From the NCBI RefSeq assembly GCF_011044495.1, contig NZ_CP049143.1, positions 6,076,001-6,140,000 of the forward strand: a DNA stretch of 64,000 bases, read 5' to 3'. Each line of letters starts with the position of its first letter. Position 1 is the stretch's first letter. The notes beneath the pieces were generated by a model that saw nothing but the letters and a program-made list of their open reading frames with translations, made no database searches and was not told the DNA's origin. Made by a program: the position numbers and the translations under genes. This document shows, one piece after another, positions 8,911 to 20,700 of this stretch. This stretch comes from Roseimicrobium sp. ORNL1 (GTDB lineage Bacteria; Verrucomicrobiota; Verrucomicrobiia; Verrucomicrobiales; Verrucomicrobiaceae).

Positions 8911-10676
8911 AAGACTAGCTCCGTTCCGCTGGCAATGTTTGCGACCGGGACCTCGCAGACCACTTTCGTGCCTCCGCCCGGTCTCGGCTGGAAGGAAATG
9001 CTTGCGCCAATGACCTCCACTCGACGCTGTACCATGTGAAGGCCCATGCCCACACTGCGTGGAGGATTGGCAGGAAAAGATATACCATCATTGAGAACCT
9101 CCAGGCGCAGGGTGCGTTCATCCTGCGTGAGATTGATTTCAATCTGTGTGGCTTGAGCATGCTTGGCCGCATTCACCGCCAGTTCCTGGGCTATGCGGTA
9201 CACGTGCGTGCTCATCTCGGGATCAAACTGCGAGATACCCTCCGAACAATAGACCTCACACGGCACTTGGAACGAACTGGTTACGAACCGCCCCAGCTCC
9301 TGGATGGCGGGACTTAAGTCTTCCACGCCGCTCGCCACCGGCATGAGACCGCGCGCAAATCCCCGCACCAGGTTATTTGCGAGCGCAAGATCGGAGGCGA
9401 GTTCACCCGCGAGCTCTGCTTGAGGCAGATGAGCGACCACCAGGCTCTTGCGCAGCACGCCGCTCTTGAGCTTCGCTGCAGCCAGACGCTGGCACACATC
9501 ATCGTGCAAATCGCTTCCAATGCGCCGGCGCTCCTCCTCGGCCACCAGCAGAAGCTGCTTGTCCACATTCTTCCGCTCCGTCACGTCGAAGGCGAATCCC
9601 GCAAGTGCATAGGGCTCATTGCGATGATCCTTCACCACGAAGGCACGCACCAGCAGCCAGCGCACCGGACGATCTGGCTGCACCAGGCGGAGTTCCACTT
9701 CGGCGGATTCCCGCCCTTGTTGCAGCTCACGGAGCAGGGTGAGAAGACGACGCCGTTCTTCACTGGGTACCGCATGGAGCCAGTCCCAGCGGTGCGTCGC
9801 GAGCCGGGCCCGGCTGCGGTTCCAGTACACCTCATAGGCATCATTCACGGTGGGTTCCGCGTTTCCTCTCAAGGGCGCCATCCAGAAGACATCACGGAGA
9901 TTCTCCATCATCTTTTGGAGCCGCGTTTCCGTATCGCGCAAGTTGGTCGCCGCATCGAAGAAGCTCTTCGAGATCCTCGCCAGTTCATCATTGCCATGCA
10001 GCGGCTCGGGAAGCGGTGTCCCGGTGCCCACGGCCTTCGCCTGGGAAATGATCTGCTGCACACGCGAGGTCACCGTATGTTGCAACAGCAGCCACAGCAG
10101 AAGGCACGCAGCCAGGAGCAGGAAGCTTCGTGATATGGTCTGGTTCAACGCATGCGCACGCGCCTCGGCAATAGCACGGGCAAGGTCATACTCCAGGATC
10201 ACCAGCCCCTTGTCCGTGAAGTAACTTCCCGTCAGATAAGGAAACACCGCCAGATAGCGCTTCCCCGGATCCACCTCGTGAATCAGGCCCTGCATGGTCT
10301 GCCTCGCCTGCGCAATCATGGGCCGCGCAATCCGCAGCGGCGTCTCATCCAGCGGCAATCCAGTCCATTGCCGCTTGGAGGAATGCTGCACCACATCATG
10401 CTGATCACAGATCACTCCCCGCACCAGATCGGGTGAGGCAGAGACATAACTCATCTCCAAATCCACGGCGTGATGCATCCCCCGCGCGATCAGGTGCTGC
10501 ACGACTCCGGACATGCGCGTGCCATCCGAATACGCCAGCAGCTCCAGGGACCTCCTGCGCACCTCCTCCTCACGCCGCACCTGCATCACGTGATTCGACA
10601 TCACCAGTCCCGCGCCGAAAAGCAACAGGATGGCGGACAGTCGGAACTGCAGGGTGCTGGCAAACTTGGGCATCAT
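8907..10676 (-). CDS. PAS-containing sensor histidine kinase (HisKA_3 / NarX-UhpB type)
   Basis: The 589-residue protein has a TM helix at about residues 12-29, a periplasmic region of about 150 residues, and a second TM helix at about 183-201. A HAMP-like segment follows, then a PAS domain at about 255-370 ending in the DVTERKN hallmark. The HisKA_3 dimerisation helix is EERRRIGSDLHDDVCQRL with the phospho-acceptor at H391. The HATPase_c domain has an N-box with N502 (ELAVNAAKH), a G1 box D530-G, and a G2 box GMGLHMV. It is the cognate kinase of the overlapping response regulator, and its start overlaps the stop of the substrate-binding protein gene by four bases. The periplasmic domain is the likely contact site for that binding protein. 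Confidence 0.95.
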   Translation of the reverse strand: MMPKFASTLQFRLSAILLLFGAGLVMSNHVMQVRREEEVRRRSLELLAYSDGTRMSGVVQHLIARGMHHAVDLEMSYVSASPDLVRGVICDQHDVVQHSSKRQWTGLPLDETPLRIARPMIAQARQTMQGLIHEVDPGKRYLAVFPYLTGSYFTDKGLVILEYDLARAIAEARAHALNQTISRSFLLLAACLLLWLLLQHTVTSRVQQIISQAKAVGTGTPLPEPLHGNDELARISKSFFDAATNLRDTETRLQKMMENLRDVFWMAPLRGNAEPTVNDAYEVYWNRSRARLATHRWDWLHAVPSEERRRLLTLLRELQQGRESAEVELRLVQPDRPVRWLLVRAFVVKDHRNEPYALAGFAFDVTERKNVDKQLLLVAEEERRRIGSDLHDDVCQRLAAAKLKSGVLRKSLVVAHLPQAELAGELASDLALANNLVRGFARGLMPVASGVEDLSPAIQELGRFVTSSFQVPCEVYCSEGISQFDPEMSTHVYRIAQELAVNAAKHAQATQIEINLTQDERTLRLEVLNDGISFPANPPRSVGMGLHMVQRRVEVIGASISFQPRPGGGTKVVCEVPVANIASGTELVL

Positions 10677-11641
10677 GGCTGGACAAACCGCGCATCGGTC
10701 CAGGGCTGGTCTTTGCGTGGCTCTTTGATCACACCCTTCAGTGCGAGGAATTGGCCAATCTTTTCAATGGTGTACTGCAGTCCCTCCGGCCCCTCGCTCA
10801 ACAGGCGCGCATTCTCCGCGCGGTCGGGTTGGTGCAGAAGGGAGAACACTTCACGGAGCCGGGCCACCGTCAGAGACTCCCTGCGCGCGATGGCTTCGAT
10901 GGCGCTTGCTGGGGCACCATCATGCAATTTTTCCAGGCCTTTGAAGTGTCCGTCTACCAGTTGCTCCAAGGCCGGAATGCGGGACTCAAGCACTTCCGTC
11001 CTGACCGCCAGCACGCGCACCAGTTCTCCGGGAAGTTCCTTGCTGCTGAAGATCTCCGTGCCACCGCTCGCAATCACCTTGGAGCGAAATGGCTCGGAGG
11101 TCACCACGGCATCCAGACTCTGCTCCACAAATGCGCCTGCGGACTCTGCGACGTTCAGTGGGACCACCTGTACATCCGCCAGGGTCATGCCTTCCTTGCC
11201 CAATGCCCGCGCCAGCACATAGGAACCTATCGAGGTAAGTCCGACGCCTATTCTACGCCCCCTCAGAGCCTTGATGCTCGTGATCTCGGGTTTTGCGACA
11301 ATGGCATCCGCCCCTCTGGAGACATCCAGCACGAGGATGGCACGCAAGTCGTGGCCACGATCCGCCAGCCTCAACATCTCGTCTAGAGTCAACACCGCCA
11401 CGTCCGCCGCTCCATTCTCAAACGCCCGCATCGTGGCGGAGGGCCAGGGCATCTCCATGATGGTGATGCTCTCGGGGATGAAATCCAGCTCATCTGCCAG
11501 GGCAATAGGTTCCACTCCCGGCCACGTCCCCACGGCCACCGTCAGTGGAGTCTTCCACTGCACCGGGGGCCAGAACATCCCTGCCGCGGCAAAAGCTGCC
11601 GCCAGCAAAGCCACCACCACAATGGAGAACCGGGATGTCAT
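10673..11641 (-). CDS. NMT1/SsuA-like periplasmic substrate-binding protein, probable ligand sensor for the adjacent kinase
   Basis: This 322-residue protein has an N-terminal hydrophobic segment (residues 7-25, IVVVALLAAAFAAAGMFW) as signal peptide or anchor. The type II periplasmic-binding fold is of the NMT1/TauA/SsuA kind: TVAVGTWPGVEPIALAD, a GAADVAVLTLDEMLRLAD block, DAIVAKPEI, and LRGRRIGVGLTSIGSYVLAR. No ABC permease or ATPase gene is nearby. Its stop overlaps the kinase start (ATGA), so it is made together with the two-component pair. I infer that it presents a ligand to the periplasmic domain of the kinase rather than serving transport. The ligand is unknown; relatives bind sulfonates, nitrate or pyrimidine precursors. 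A 76-bp gap without a clear terminator separates it from the giant gene. Confidence 0.85.
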   Translation of the reverse strand: MTSRFSIVVVALLAAAFAAAGMFWPPVQWKTPLTVAVGTWPGVEPIALADELDFIPESITIMEMPWPSATMRAFENGAADVAVLTLDEMLRLADRGHDLRAILVLDVSRGADAIVAKPEITSIKALRGRRIGVGLTSIGSYVLARALGKEGMTLADVQVVPLNVAESAGAFVEQSLDAVVTSEPFRSKVIASGGTEIFSSKELPGELVRVLAVRTEVLESRIPALEQLVDGHFKGLEKLHDGAPASAIEAIARRESLTVARLREVFSLLHQPDRAENARLLSEGPEGLQYTIEKIGQFLALKGVIKEPRKDQPWTDARFVQP

Positions 11642-11717
11642 TCAAAGATCCATGCAGGAAAACATGGCCCGGGCAATAAGGTTCCGGCTTAGAGGGACCA
11701 AAAGCCCCTGCCCGGTC

Positions 11718-14700
11718 TCACGATTCCGTCAGGAGCAGAATGATACCCCACTGAGTCTCAAGGAACGAGCCAATTCCGACGAGGGTCGGCACGCTGATGT
11801 CCGAATACAGGTGCAGCATGAACTGCGCACCGAATCCGCTCCACGCAGAGGTCAGCACTCCATCCAGCCATGCAGACTGACCAAGGATGGCGGAGGGCAG
11901 CAGGTAAGCATATACGGGGGTCTCTGCGAATTGCACGACCACCACACTCACCAACACGCTCCTGCCTGCCTCAGCTGACGCAAAACGCTCAGCCGCACCA
12001 TCCTCCAGCGACAGGCCAAAGAGTGCCAGCAAGTGAATGGGCTGCCCAATAATCAGGCCGGTGGTTTCCGCAGGTCCACCCACGATGATGTCCTCTGGCA
12101 GGCCACCTACCCACACATCGAAGAGGTCGACATAGAGCGTGTCGCGGTCGGCACCACCATCCAGGAAGTCCGCGCCGGGGCCGCCGACGAGGATGTCGTT
12201 ACCCACGTTGCCAAGCAGCCTGTCATTTCCGTAGCCGCCGAAGAGCGTGTCATGGTTTGAGCCGCCTTCGAGGATGTCATCACCCGCCTGGCCAAAGAGC
12301 AGGTCCTGGCCACCACCGCCGAGGATGCGGTCGCTGCCACCGAAGGCCGTGCTAGATTCCACCAGCAGGGTCACATGGCCCGGGGTGCTGCTGCCACGAT
12401 TGTACGCGCCCTGGTCGCCGAGCAGGACATCATCACCGGATTCACCATCGATGAAGTCACCACCCTTGCCGCCGAAGACCACGTCATCTCCCCTGCCCGA
12501 GCGGATCGAATCCGTGCCGCCCGCGCCGTAGTCCGAGCTGATGAAGGTGGCAACCACGAGGCTGCGGTTGTTGCCCCTCACGAGGTTGGCCGCGCCGTTG
12601 TCACCCATGATGAAGTTGCCACCGCTGCCGCCGCGGATGTTGTCGCCCGCAGCACCGCCGAAGAGCAGGTCACCGCCATTGCCACCAATGATGGTGTCGC
12701 TACCGCCGGTGTTCGGGCTCGTGGTGCGCACCGTGTCGAGCCTGCCACTGCCATCGTAATCTGCTTCGCCATTGTCACCGAGGATGACAGAGGAGTGCGG
12801 ATTGCCAGCCGTGGTGAGGTGGTCAGCGCCTGCGCCACCCATGATCATGTAGGCACCGGAGCCACCGATGATGGTGTCATTACCGCCCACGCCCGGGGCC
12901 AGGGTAGTTACGAAGTTGAGGATGGGATATCCGGCCCACGTGTTCCAGGTCACGAGACCGCTGTCACCGAGGATGACACTGTTGCCCACACCGCTGACAA
13001 TGTAGTCGTTGCCGACACCACCCATCCCCGTGTTATCACCGTGGCCGAGGTTGATGGCATCATTGCCGCCCACGAAGGGGTTCAGGCTTTCTGCCCGGAA
13101 GATCTGGCCGTTGTCGAAGAGGGCGTATCCTTCGTCGCCCAGCACCACGTCATTACCGCTGCCGGCGGTGATCTGGTCGTCTCCAGCGCCGCCCATCGCG
13201 AAGTTGTTGCCCTCGCCCAGAAGGATGACATCGCCCGTGCCCACACCGCTGAACAACGTGATGACACTGACAGCCACGCCATTGACGAAGACCGCGCGAC
13301 CCTCGTCACCCAGCACGATGTCCACCCCATTACCCGTGGTGATGTAGTCCGCACCCACACCGCCGATGACCACGTTGCGCCCATTGCCAGCGTCGATGAA
13401 GTCGCCCGCTCCCACTCCGCTGAAGAGTGTTTCCGTCATTGTGATCACCCCGCCTGAGAAGAAGGCCTGGCCTTCATCGCCGAGGATGACATCATTGTCT
13501 TCACCAGCCAGCACGCGGTCAGAGCCGGTGCCACCGATGACCGTGTTGTTGCCGTTGCCGGTCTTGATGAGGTCATCACCGCCGATGCCGGAGTCCTTCG
13601 TGATGACGTGGACCAGGAGACCCGTCACCGGGTCGAAGGTGGATTCACCGTTGTCACCCAGAATCACGTCATTGCCATCGCCACTGGTGATGTCATCAGC
13701 TCCAGTTCCAGCGAGCACGGTGTTGTTTCCATCACCCACGTCGATGATGTCATCGCCACCGCAGAAAGCATCGGTGGTGGTGATGTGCACCAGGTCGCCC
13801 GCGTCATTGAAGGTCGCATTGCCGTGGTCGCCCACCACCACATCGCGATCGTCACCGCCGGTCACCTGATCCGCACCCGCGCCGCCGAGCACGATGTTGT
13901 CTCCGTGTGCCACAAAGATGATGTCATCACCACCGATGCACGGATCCGAGGTGGTGATGTAGATGAGGATGCCTGCCGCATTGAAGGTCGCGTTGCCATT
14001 GTCACCCACCACCACGTCGCGGTCGTTGCCGCCGGTGATTTCATCCGCGCCCACGCCACCCATCACGATGTTGTCACCGTTCAGGGACTTGATGATGTCA
14101 TCGCCGCCAATCGTCGGATCCGAGGTGGTGATGTAGAGCAGAATGCCGGTGTCGCTGAAGGTGGCGTTGCCATTGTCGCCCACCACCACGTCACGGTCGT
14201 TGCCACCCGTGATTTCATCACCGGCCGCGCCGCCGAGCACGATGTTGTCGCCATTGGCTGACTTGATGATGTCCACTCCGCCAATCGTAGGCTCGGTGGT
14301 GGTGATGTAGGTCAGGATGCCCACGTCGTTGAAGGTGGCGTTGCCATTGTCACCCACCACCACATCACGATCATTGCCGCCGGTGATTTCGTCAGCACCC
14401 ACACCGCCCAGCACCGTGTTGTCGCCATGGCCGGACTTGATGAGGTCGTCTCCGCCAATGGTCGGCGCTGTGGTGGTGATGTAAACGAGGATGCCCGCAG
14501 CATTGAAGAGCGCCCGACCGTTATCACCCACGATCACGTCGCGATCGTTGCCGCCCGTGACATCGTCCTCACCCACTCCGGCGATGACCGTGTTGTCGCC
14601 ATCACCCACCACGATGACGTCATCACCGCCGATGGCGTGATCGGTGCTTTCGATCTTGCGCAGGATGCTGATGCCTCCGGTGCTGTCGAACTCCGCGAAG

Positions 14701-17700
14701 CCATTGTCACCCAGCACCACATCCGGCGCGTCGTCACCACCTGCAATGATCTTGTCCTCACCGTTGCCACCCAGCACGGTATCCGGACCCTTGCCCGCCT
14801 GGATGTCATCATCGTAGGAGCCCACCACATCCGCATCCGTGGTGCGAATGGTCAGCAACACGCCCGTATTGTCGAAGGTCGCATTGCCATTGTCACCCAC
14901 GATCACATCGCGATGGTCGCCACCGGTGATGATGTCGCCACCCTGGCCTCCCAGCACGGTATTGCTGCCATTGCCCACCTTGATGGTGTCCACGTCGCCG
15001 ATTTCAGGGCTGGTGGTGGTGATGCTCACCAGGATACCCGCCGCATTGAACAGGGCCTTGCCATTGTCACCCAGCACTACGTCGCGGTCATTGCCGCCCG
15101 TAATGTCATCCTTGCCGTAGCCGCCGAACACGGTGTTGTCACCATCCCCCACGACAATGATGTCATCATCGCCAATGTCGGGGTCCGTGCTCTCGATCTC
15201 GCGCAGGATGCTGAGACCACCCGTGCTGTCGAACTTCGCGAATCCATTGTCACCCAGCACCACATCAGAAGCGTCATCACCGCCAGCCTGGATGTTATCC
15301 TTACCATTGCCCCCCAGCAATGTGTCAGGTCCATTACCAGCGGTGATGACATCTGCATAGGAGCCGCTCACAGCGGCATCCGAGGTTTGAATCGTGAGGA
15401 GTACTCCTGAATCGTCGAAGGTGGCGCTGCCGTTGTCGCCCACCACCACGTCGCGGTGGTCACCGCCGGTGATGCTGTCTCCACCCTGGCCGCCCAGCAC
15501 GGTGTTGCTGCCATTGCCAACGTCGATGGTGTCCTTGTCGCCAATCTCGGGATTGGTCGTGGTGATGCTCACCAGCACGCCAGCGGCATTGAAGAGCGCC
15601 TTGCCATTGTCACCCACCACCACGTCGCTGTCCACGCCACCGGTGATGTCGTCCTTGCCGAAGCCGCCGAAGACCGTGTTGCTGCCGTCACCCACCACGA
15701 TGATGTCATCACCGCCAATGTCGGGGTCTGTGCTTTCAATCTTACGCAGGATGCTCAGGCCACCCGTGCTGTCGAACTCGGCAAAGCCGTTGTCACCCAG
15801 CACCACGTCCGCAGCGTCGTCACCACCTGCAATGATGTTATCCTTACCGTTGCCGCCCAGGACCGTGTCCGGTCCCTTGCCTGCCTGGATGTCATCATTG
15901 TAGATGACGGCGAGGTCGTCTGGGTCACCCGTAAGCACCACCGCAGCATCCGTCGTGCGGATGGTGAGCAGCACTCCATCGCCATCGAAGGTGGCGTTTC
16001 CGTTGTCGCCAATGACCACGTCACGATCGTCGCCGCCAGTGATGAAGTCGCCACCCAGGCCGCCGATGACGGTGTTGCTGCCATTACCCACCGAGATGGT
16101 GTCCACGTCTCCGATGGTCGGGTCGAGCGTCGTGATCTTCTTCAGCGCACCGGAGTCGTAGAACTCAGCGCTGCCGTTGTCGCCCACGACCACATCACGG
16201 TCATTGCCACCGGTGATGTTGTCCGCACCAATGCCTCCGAGCACCGTGTTGTCACCATTGCCGGTCTTGATGATGTCATTGCCACCAATCGTGTGATCCG
16301 AGGTGATGATCTTCGTCAGGACACCGGCGGAGTTGAAGGTGGCATTGCCATGGTCGCCCACGATGACGTCGCGACCGTCGCCGCCCGTGATTTCATCCGC
16401 ACCTCCGCCGCCCAGCACCGTATTGCTGCCGTTGCCCACGAAGATGTAGTCAGCGGCACCCTTGGTGGGATCCGTGGTGGTGATGTACAGAAGGATGGCC
16501 GTCACCGGATCGAAGGTGGCCTCGCCGTGGTCCCCGAGCACCACATCGTTTCCATCCGCCGTGCCGTTGGGCTGGTGCGTGACTTCATCCACATTGATGA
16601 TGTCTGAACCAGCACCGCCGAGGACGATGTTGTTGCCACCACCCACGTCGATGACGTCCGCGCCACCGATGTCAGGTGCCACCGTCTTGATGGAGGTGAC
16701 AATGCCGGCCGCGTTGCGTGCGATGTAGCCGTTGTCACCCAGGATGACGTCGTCACCCGTGCCACCGTTGATCACATCCGCACCGGCACCCCCGATGATG
16801 ATGTTGCCCATGCCATCCGCGCCACCGGTGATGGTATCCACATCACCCAAGTCGTAGTCGGTGCTGTAGATGTCACCCACGTCTCCGACGAGTCTCGGGT
16901 CCGCCGCGAAGTTCGCCACACCGCTGTCGCCAAGGATGACCTTGCCACCCAGCGGAGCATTGATGGTGTCGCTCTTGGCGCCGCCCATGATGATGTCAAA
17001 TCCGGAGCCGCCTTCGATGATGTCCTCACCACCGATGGTGGGCTCGATGGTGTACACGCGGGTCACCACAGAGATGTTGTTGCGTTCCACCACGCCATTG
17101 TCACCCAGGATGATGTCAGCTCCGGTGCCGCCTGAGATTTCGTCATCGCCTGCACCGCCGATGATGATGTTACCCACGCCATCCGCACCGCCGATGATCT
17201 TGTCGTCATCGCCCAGACCCGGATCGGTAGAGAAGACATCGTTCGTCGCGCCCGGGGCCGTGCCGCCAAGGTTGGCCTCGCCATGGTCACCGAAGATGAT
17301 CTTGCCACCTACCTCGGCCGTGATCGTATCCTTCCCTGCGCCGCCGAAGATCACGTCCTTGCCGGCAGCACCATCGATCTTGTCGTCACCACCAAGGGCC
17401 GGCAGTCGGGTCGCGAAGCGGCGAGTCTGATTCAATCCGCCGTCCGTCTGGAAGAACGGCACATAGAAGATGCTGAACGGATCCGTGCTGCGCTCCAGCA
17501 GTCCGAGACCCAGGCGGCTCACGAGGGCTCCGGTGGCGTTGAAGTATTCAATCACGCCATGGTCACCAAAGATGGCGTCATCGCCGGTGCCGCCCTTGAT
17601 CTCATCTGTGCCGGCGCCGCCGAAGACCATCAGCGCATGCGTGGAAGTCGAGCCGTAGAACTTGTCGTTTCCATCGCCCAGGTTCACGGCGAGGTCACCG

Positions 17701-20700
17701 TTGGTCGCATCCGCCAGATTCACTGTCACCGTGTCATCACCGCCACCGGTATTGAGGATGGTGACGTTGCGGAAGCCAGGACGCTGCGCCGTGCCGTCCA
17801 CGGTGAAGGTGTCGTTCTTGTTACCAAGGTTGATCTCGGTGACCTCCACATTGTGGAAGGTGATGCCACCGTCGAAGGTGCGCGGGTCTGGCTGGCCGGG
17901 CTGGCCATAGTCCAGCGTAAGGCCGGAGCCCATGTTCAGGCCGGAGAGATTCTTGAACTCATTGAGGCGGGCAATGATGTCAGCCACCAGCGCGCCGTAT
18001 TCCCCGGCGATGCCGTTAACATTCACCGGATTGGCGAGCTTGCCGGTATCTGCCGACTGGCTGCCATGGTTGAAGACGTGGATGGTATCCACCACCACGC
18101 CGGACTCGGTGATATCGAGCGTGGGCAGAGCCACATCCGCTTCCGTGGGCAGCTTGATGCCAGGAGTGAGTGAACGGTCCTGACCGGGCATCGTGTCACC
18201 TTCGATGATCAATGGCCCCTGGATCTTCACCGTGGTGTGCGGCTGCGGCGGGAAGGAGTGGATGGACTGGCTGCCGGTATCCACAGGTGCATTCGGATTC
18301 ACGCTGAGCTTCACCGTGAAGGCAACATCCCAGTTCGTGGCGTCAAAGGTCACCGTGGAGACGGTCGCATTCTGGTTGAGCTGACCACTGGTGATGGTGC
18401 TGCCCACCGCTGCAACTCCAGCCACCTTCAACTTCGTGGCCGCTTCCGAGCCTGCCGCATCCTGAATGCTGAAGATGCCGCCACCGCTCGTGTTATCCAG
18501 CACGGACAGCAGATGTGTCTCGGCGTCGAAGAGCATCGTCACCTTGCCTGCATTGCCCGTGGCAGAGTTCACGCGATTCACCACATCCGCCAGCGTCACC
18601 GCGCCGTCGAGGTTCACCCCGAAGCTCGCGCCGCTCCTCGTGGAGAAGGTCAGGTCGTTGGCAGCCGTGCCATTGGTGGAGAGCAGGAAGTCATCCGAGC
18701 CAAGGCCGAGGCGGGTGCTCAGTGTGATGCCCAGTTCAACATTGGCGGCGAAGCGCGCATCCAGCGGATCGAGGGCGGAGATCAGAGTGTTGCCATCAGA
18801 GCGGATGACCACCGTCACGGACGAGGTCGGCGCCTTGGTAAGCTTGATCGTGTAGTAGTCCGGGGTGGTCTCGGTGACATTGGTCACGCCATCCGGATTG
18901 CCCGCGCCATCCACCGGCGTCACGATGATGCCACCGGTGTTCTTGTCCGTAATCTCCACTGTGATGCGGGATTCATCCACCGCACCGGCAAACACTCCGG
19001 AGGAGGAGATGGTGTGGATGATGCGAGCCACCAGGAAACGAGCATCGCCATCATCCTGCGCAGTCACTCGGACTTCGAACGGCGTATTCCAGTTAAACTC
19101 ATCGAAGGTAATGCTGTTTCCGGAGATGCGTCCCGCCTGCGCCAGGAGCGCTGCGGCGAAGGTGAGGTAACCATCCGGATTGTTCAGCGTCACCGTCACG
19201 GTCTCACCGGCATTCGGCTTGCGAGTCAGGGAGATCTGGTAGGTGACTCCATTGCTGCCTTCGACGATCTCCAGCGTGTCCGAGGTCTTCGTGACGATGA
19301 GCCCCGCCTTGTCGTTGTCGATGACGCGTACATCCACCGGCGCGATGTCCTTGCGATCAAAGGCAGCGTTGTTGCTGGTGATGGAGTGCGTGATGGAGAT
19401 GGTCTGCTCGCCTTCCACCACCGTGTCATCCACCGCCTTGATGTAGATGGTCTGCGTGCGGTTCCACGCGTTCGGGTCGGCACCAGCCTTGGCGGAGTCG
19501 AAGACCAGCACGAGCTCGGAGTAGAAGTTCACGCCATCCGTGGAGACCAGGACTGAGCCACCATTCGGAAGGAACTTGGAGCTCGCCAGCGCTGCCGCGA
19601 CGGTGAGATACACCATGGTGGGAGCTGCGGGAGCATTCGCCGCCATGCGCAGCGTGTAGGAATCTGTCAGGGAGACACCGGAGCCAGGCTCGCCGACCAT
19701 GGAACCGCTGCCGGACTGCGCCACCACGACCACGCCCGTCTCGCCATTCGCCACACTGGCGGGGATGCCTGAGGCAAACACACCGTCGAAGTCGGGATCA
19801 TCACTGAAGAGGCTGTGATTGATCACACTGCTGCGGCCTTCCGTGGAAGCAGCCACCACCGGCGTGGTGACATCACCGGCCACATAGAACGTGTCGCTGC
19901 CCGCGCCACCCACCAGCGTGGTAACGAGATCCGGATGGGTGCTCAGCACGTAGAAGTGGTCGTCTCCTTCCATGCCGTCCACCTGGACCTTCTGCACCGA
20001 CTTGAAGCTGACATTCAAGCCCGCGCCCAGCACGCCATCCTTCGTGATGACAAACACATCCGCGGCCTCGGTGCCAATGACCACGAGCGTGTTCGTGCCC
20101 GCGCCACCGTCGATGCCCACCGGCGCGTTCATGTTGTACTCCACGAGGTCATCACCGTTGCCGCCATTCACCTCGGTGTCGGCAGAGGCAATGTGGTTCG
20201 TGCCCTTCAGCAGGAACCCGCGCACCACGAAGTAGTCATTGCCGTCCTCACCGTAGAGCTTGAGAGTCGCCTTGTTGCTGAAGACATTGAAGATGTCATC
20301 ACCATCACCGCCGTACACCACGCTGGCGAAGCTGGTGCCGCGGCTGAGGAAGCCCACGGTGGTCTCGATGGTGGCGATCTCATCGCCCGGCGCCACTATG
20401 GTCGGCGACACACGAGTCGCGCCAAACACCTGGCCGAACTGGAAGAAGTCACGTCCGCTGCCGCCATCGAGCGTCATCAGCGCGCTGTTGTCATCCACGT
20501 AGAAGCGGTCATCACCGTTGGCGCCATTGATGCGCAGCACGTTGATGGAGTCGTCGTAGTTGATGCGCTCGTACTCATCTCCGAAGAGTGTGGTTGCACC
20601 CGCTGGAGGTGTGAGGACAAAGAGCGCTCCAGTCGACGCACCCAACTCGGGCAACACTGTACCGGAGGTGAAGGTCTGGCTGATCCAGCTCGTGCCATTC

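Noticed and set aside
11642-11717. A terminator between the giant gene and the substrate-binding protein gene
   Set aside because: No stem-loop with a U-tract is visible in the 76-bp gap, so read-through into the signalling genes stays possible.
13831-16183. Regularly spaced direct repeats that could suggest a CRISPR array
   Set aside because: The 174-bp period is far too long, the repeats are coding and in frame, they vary at synonymous sites, and no cas gene is near.
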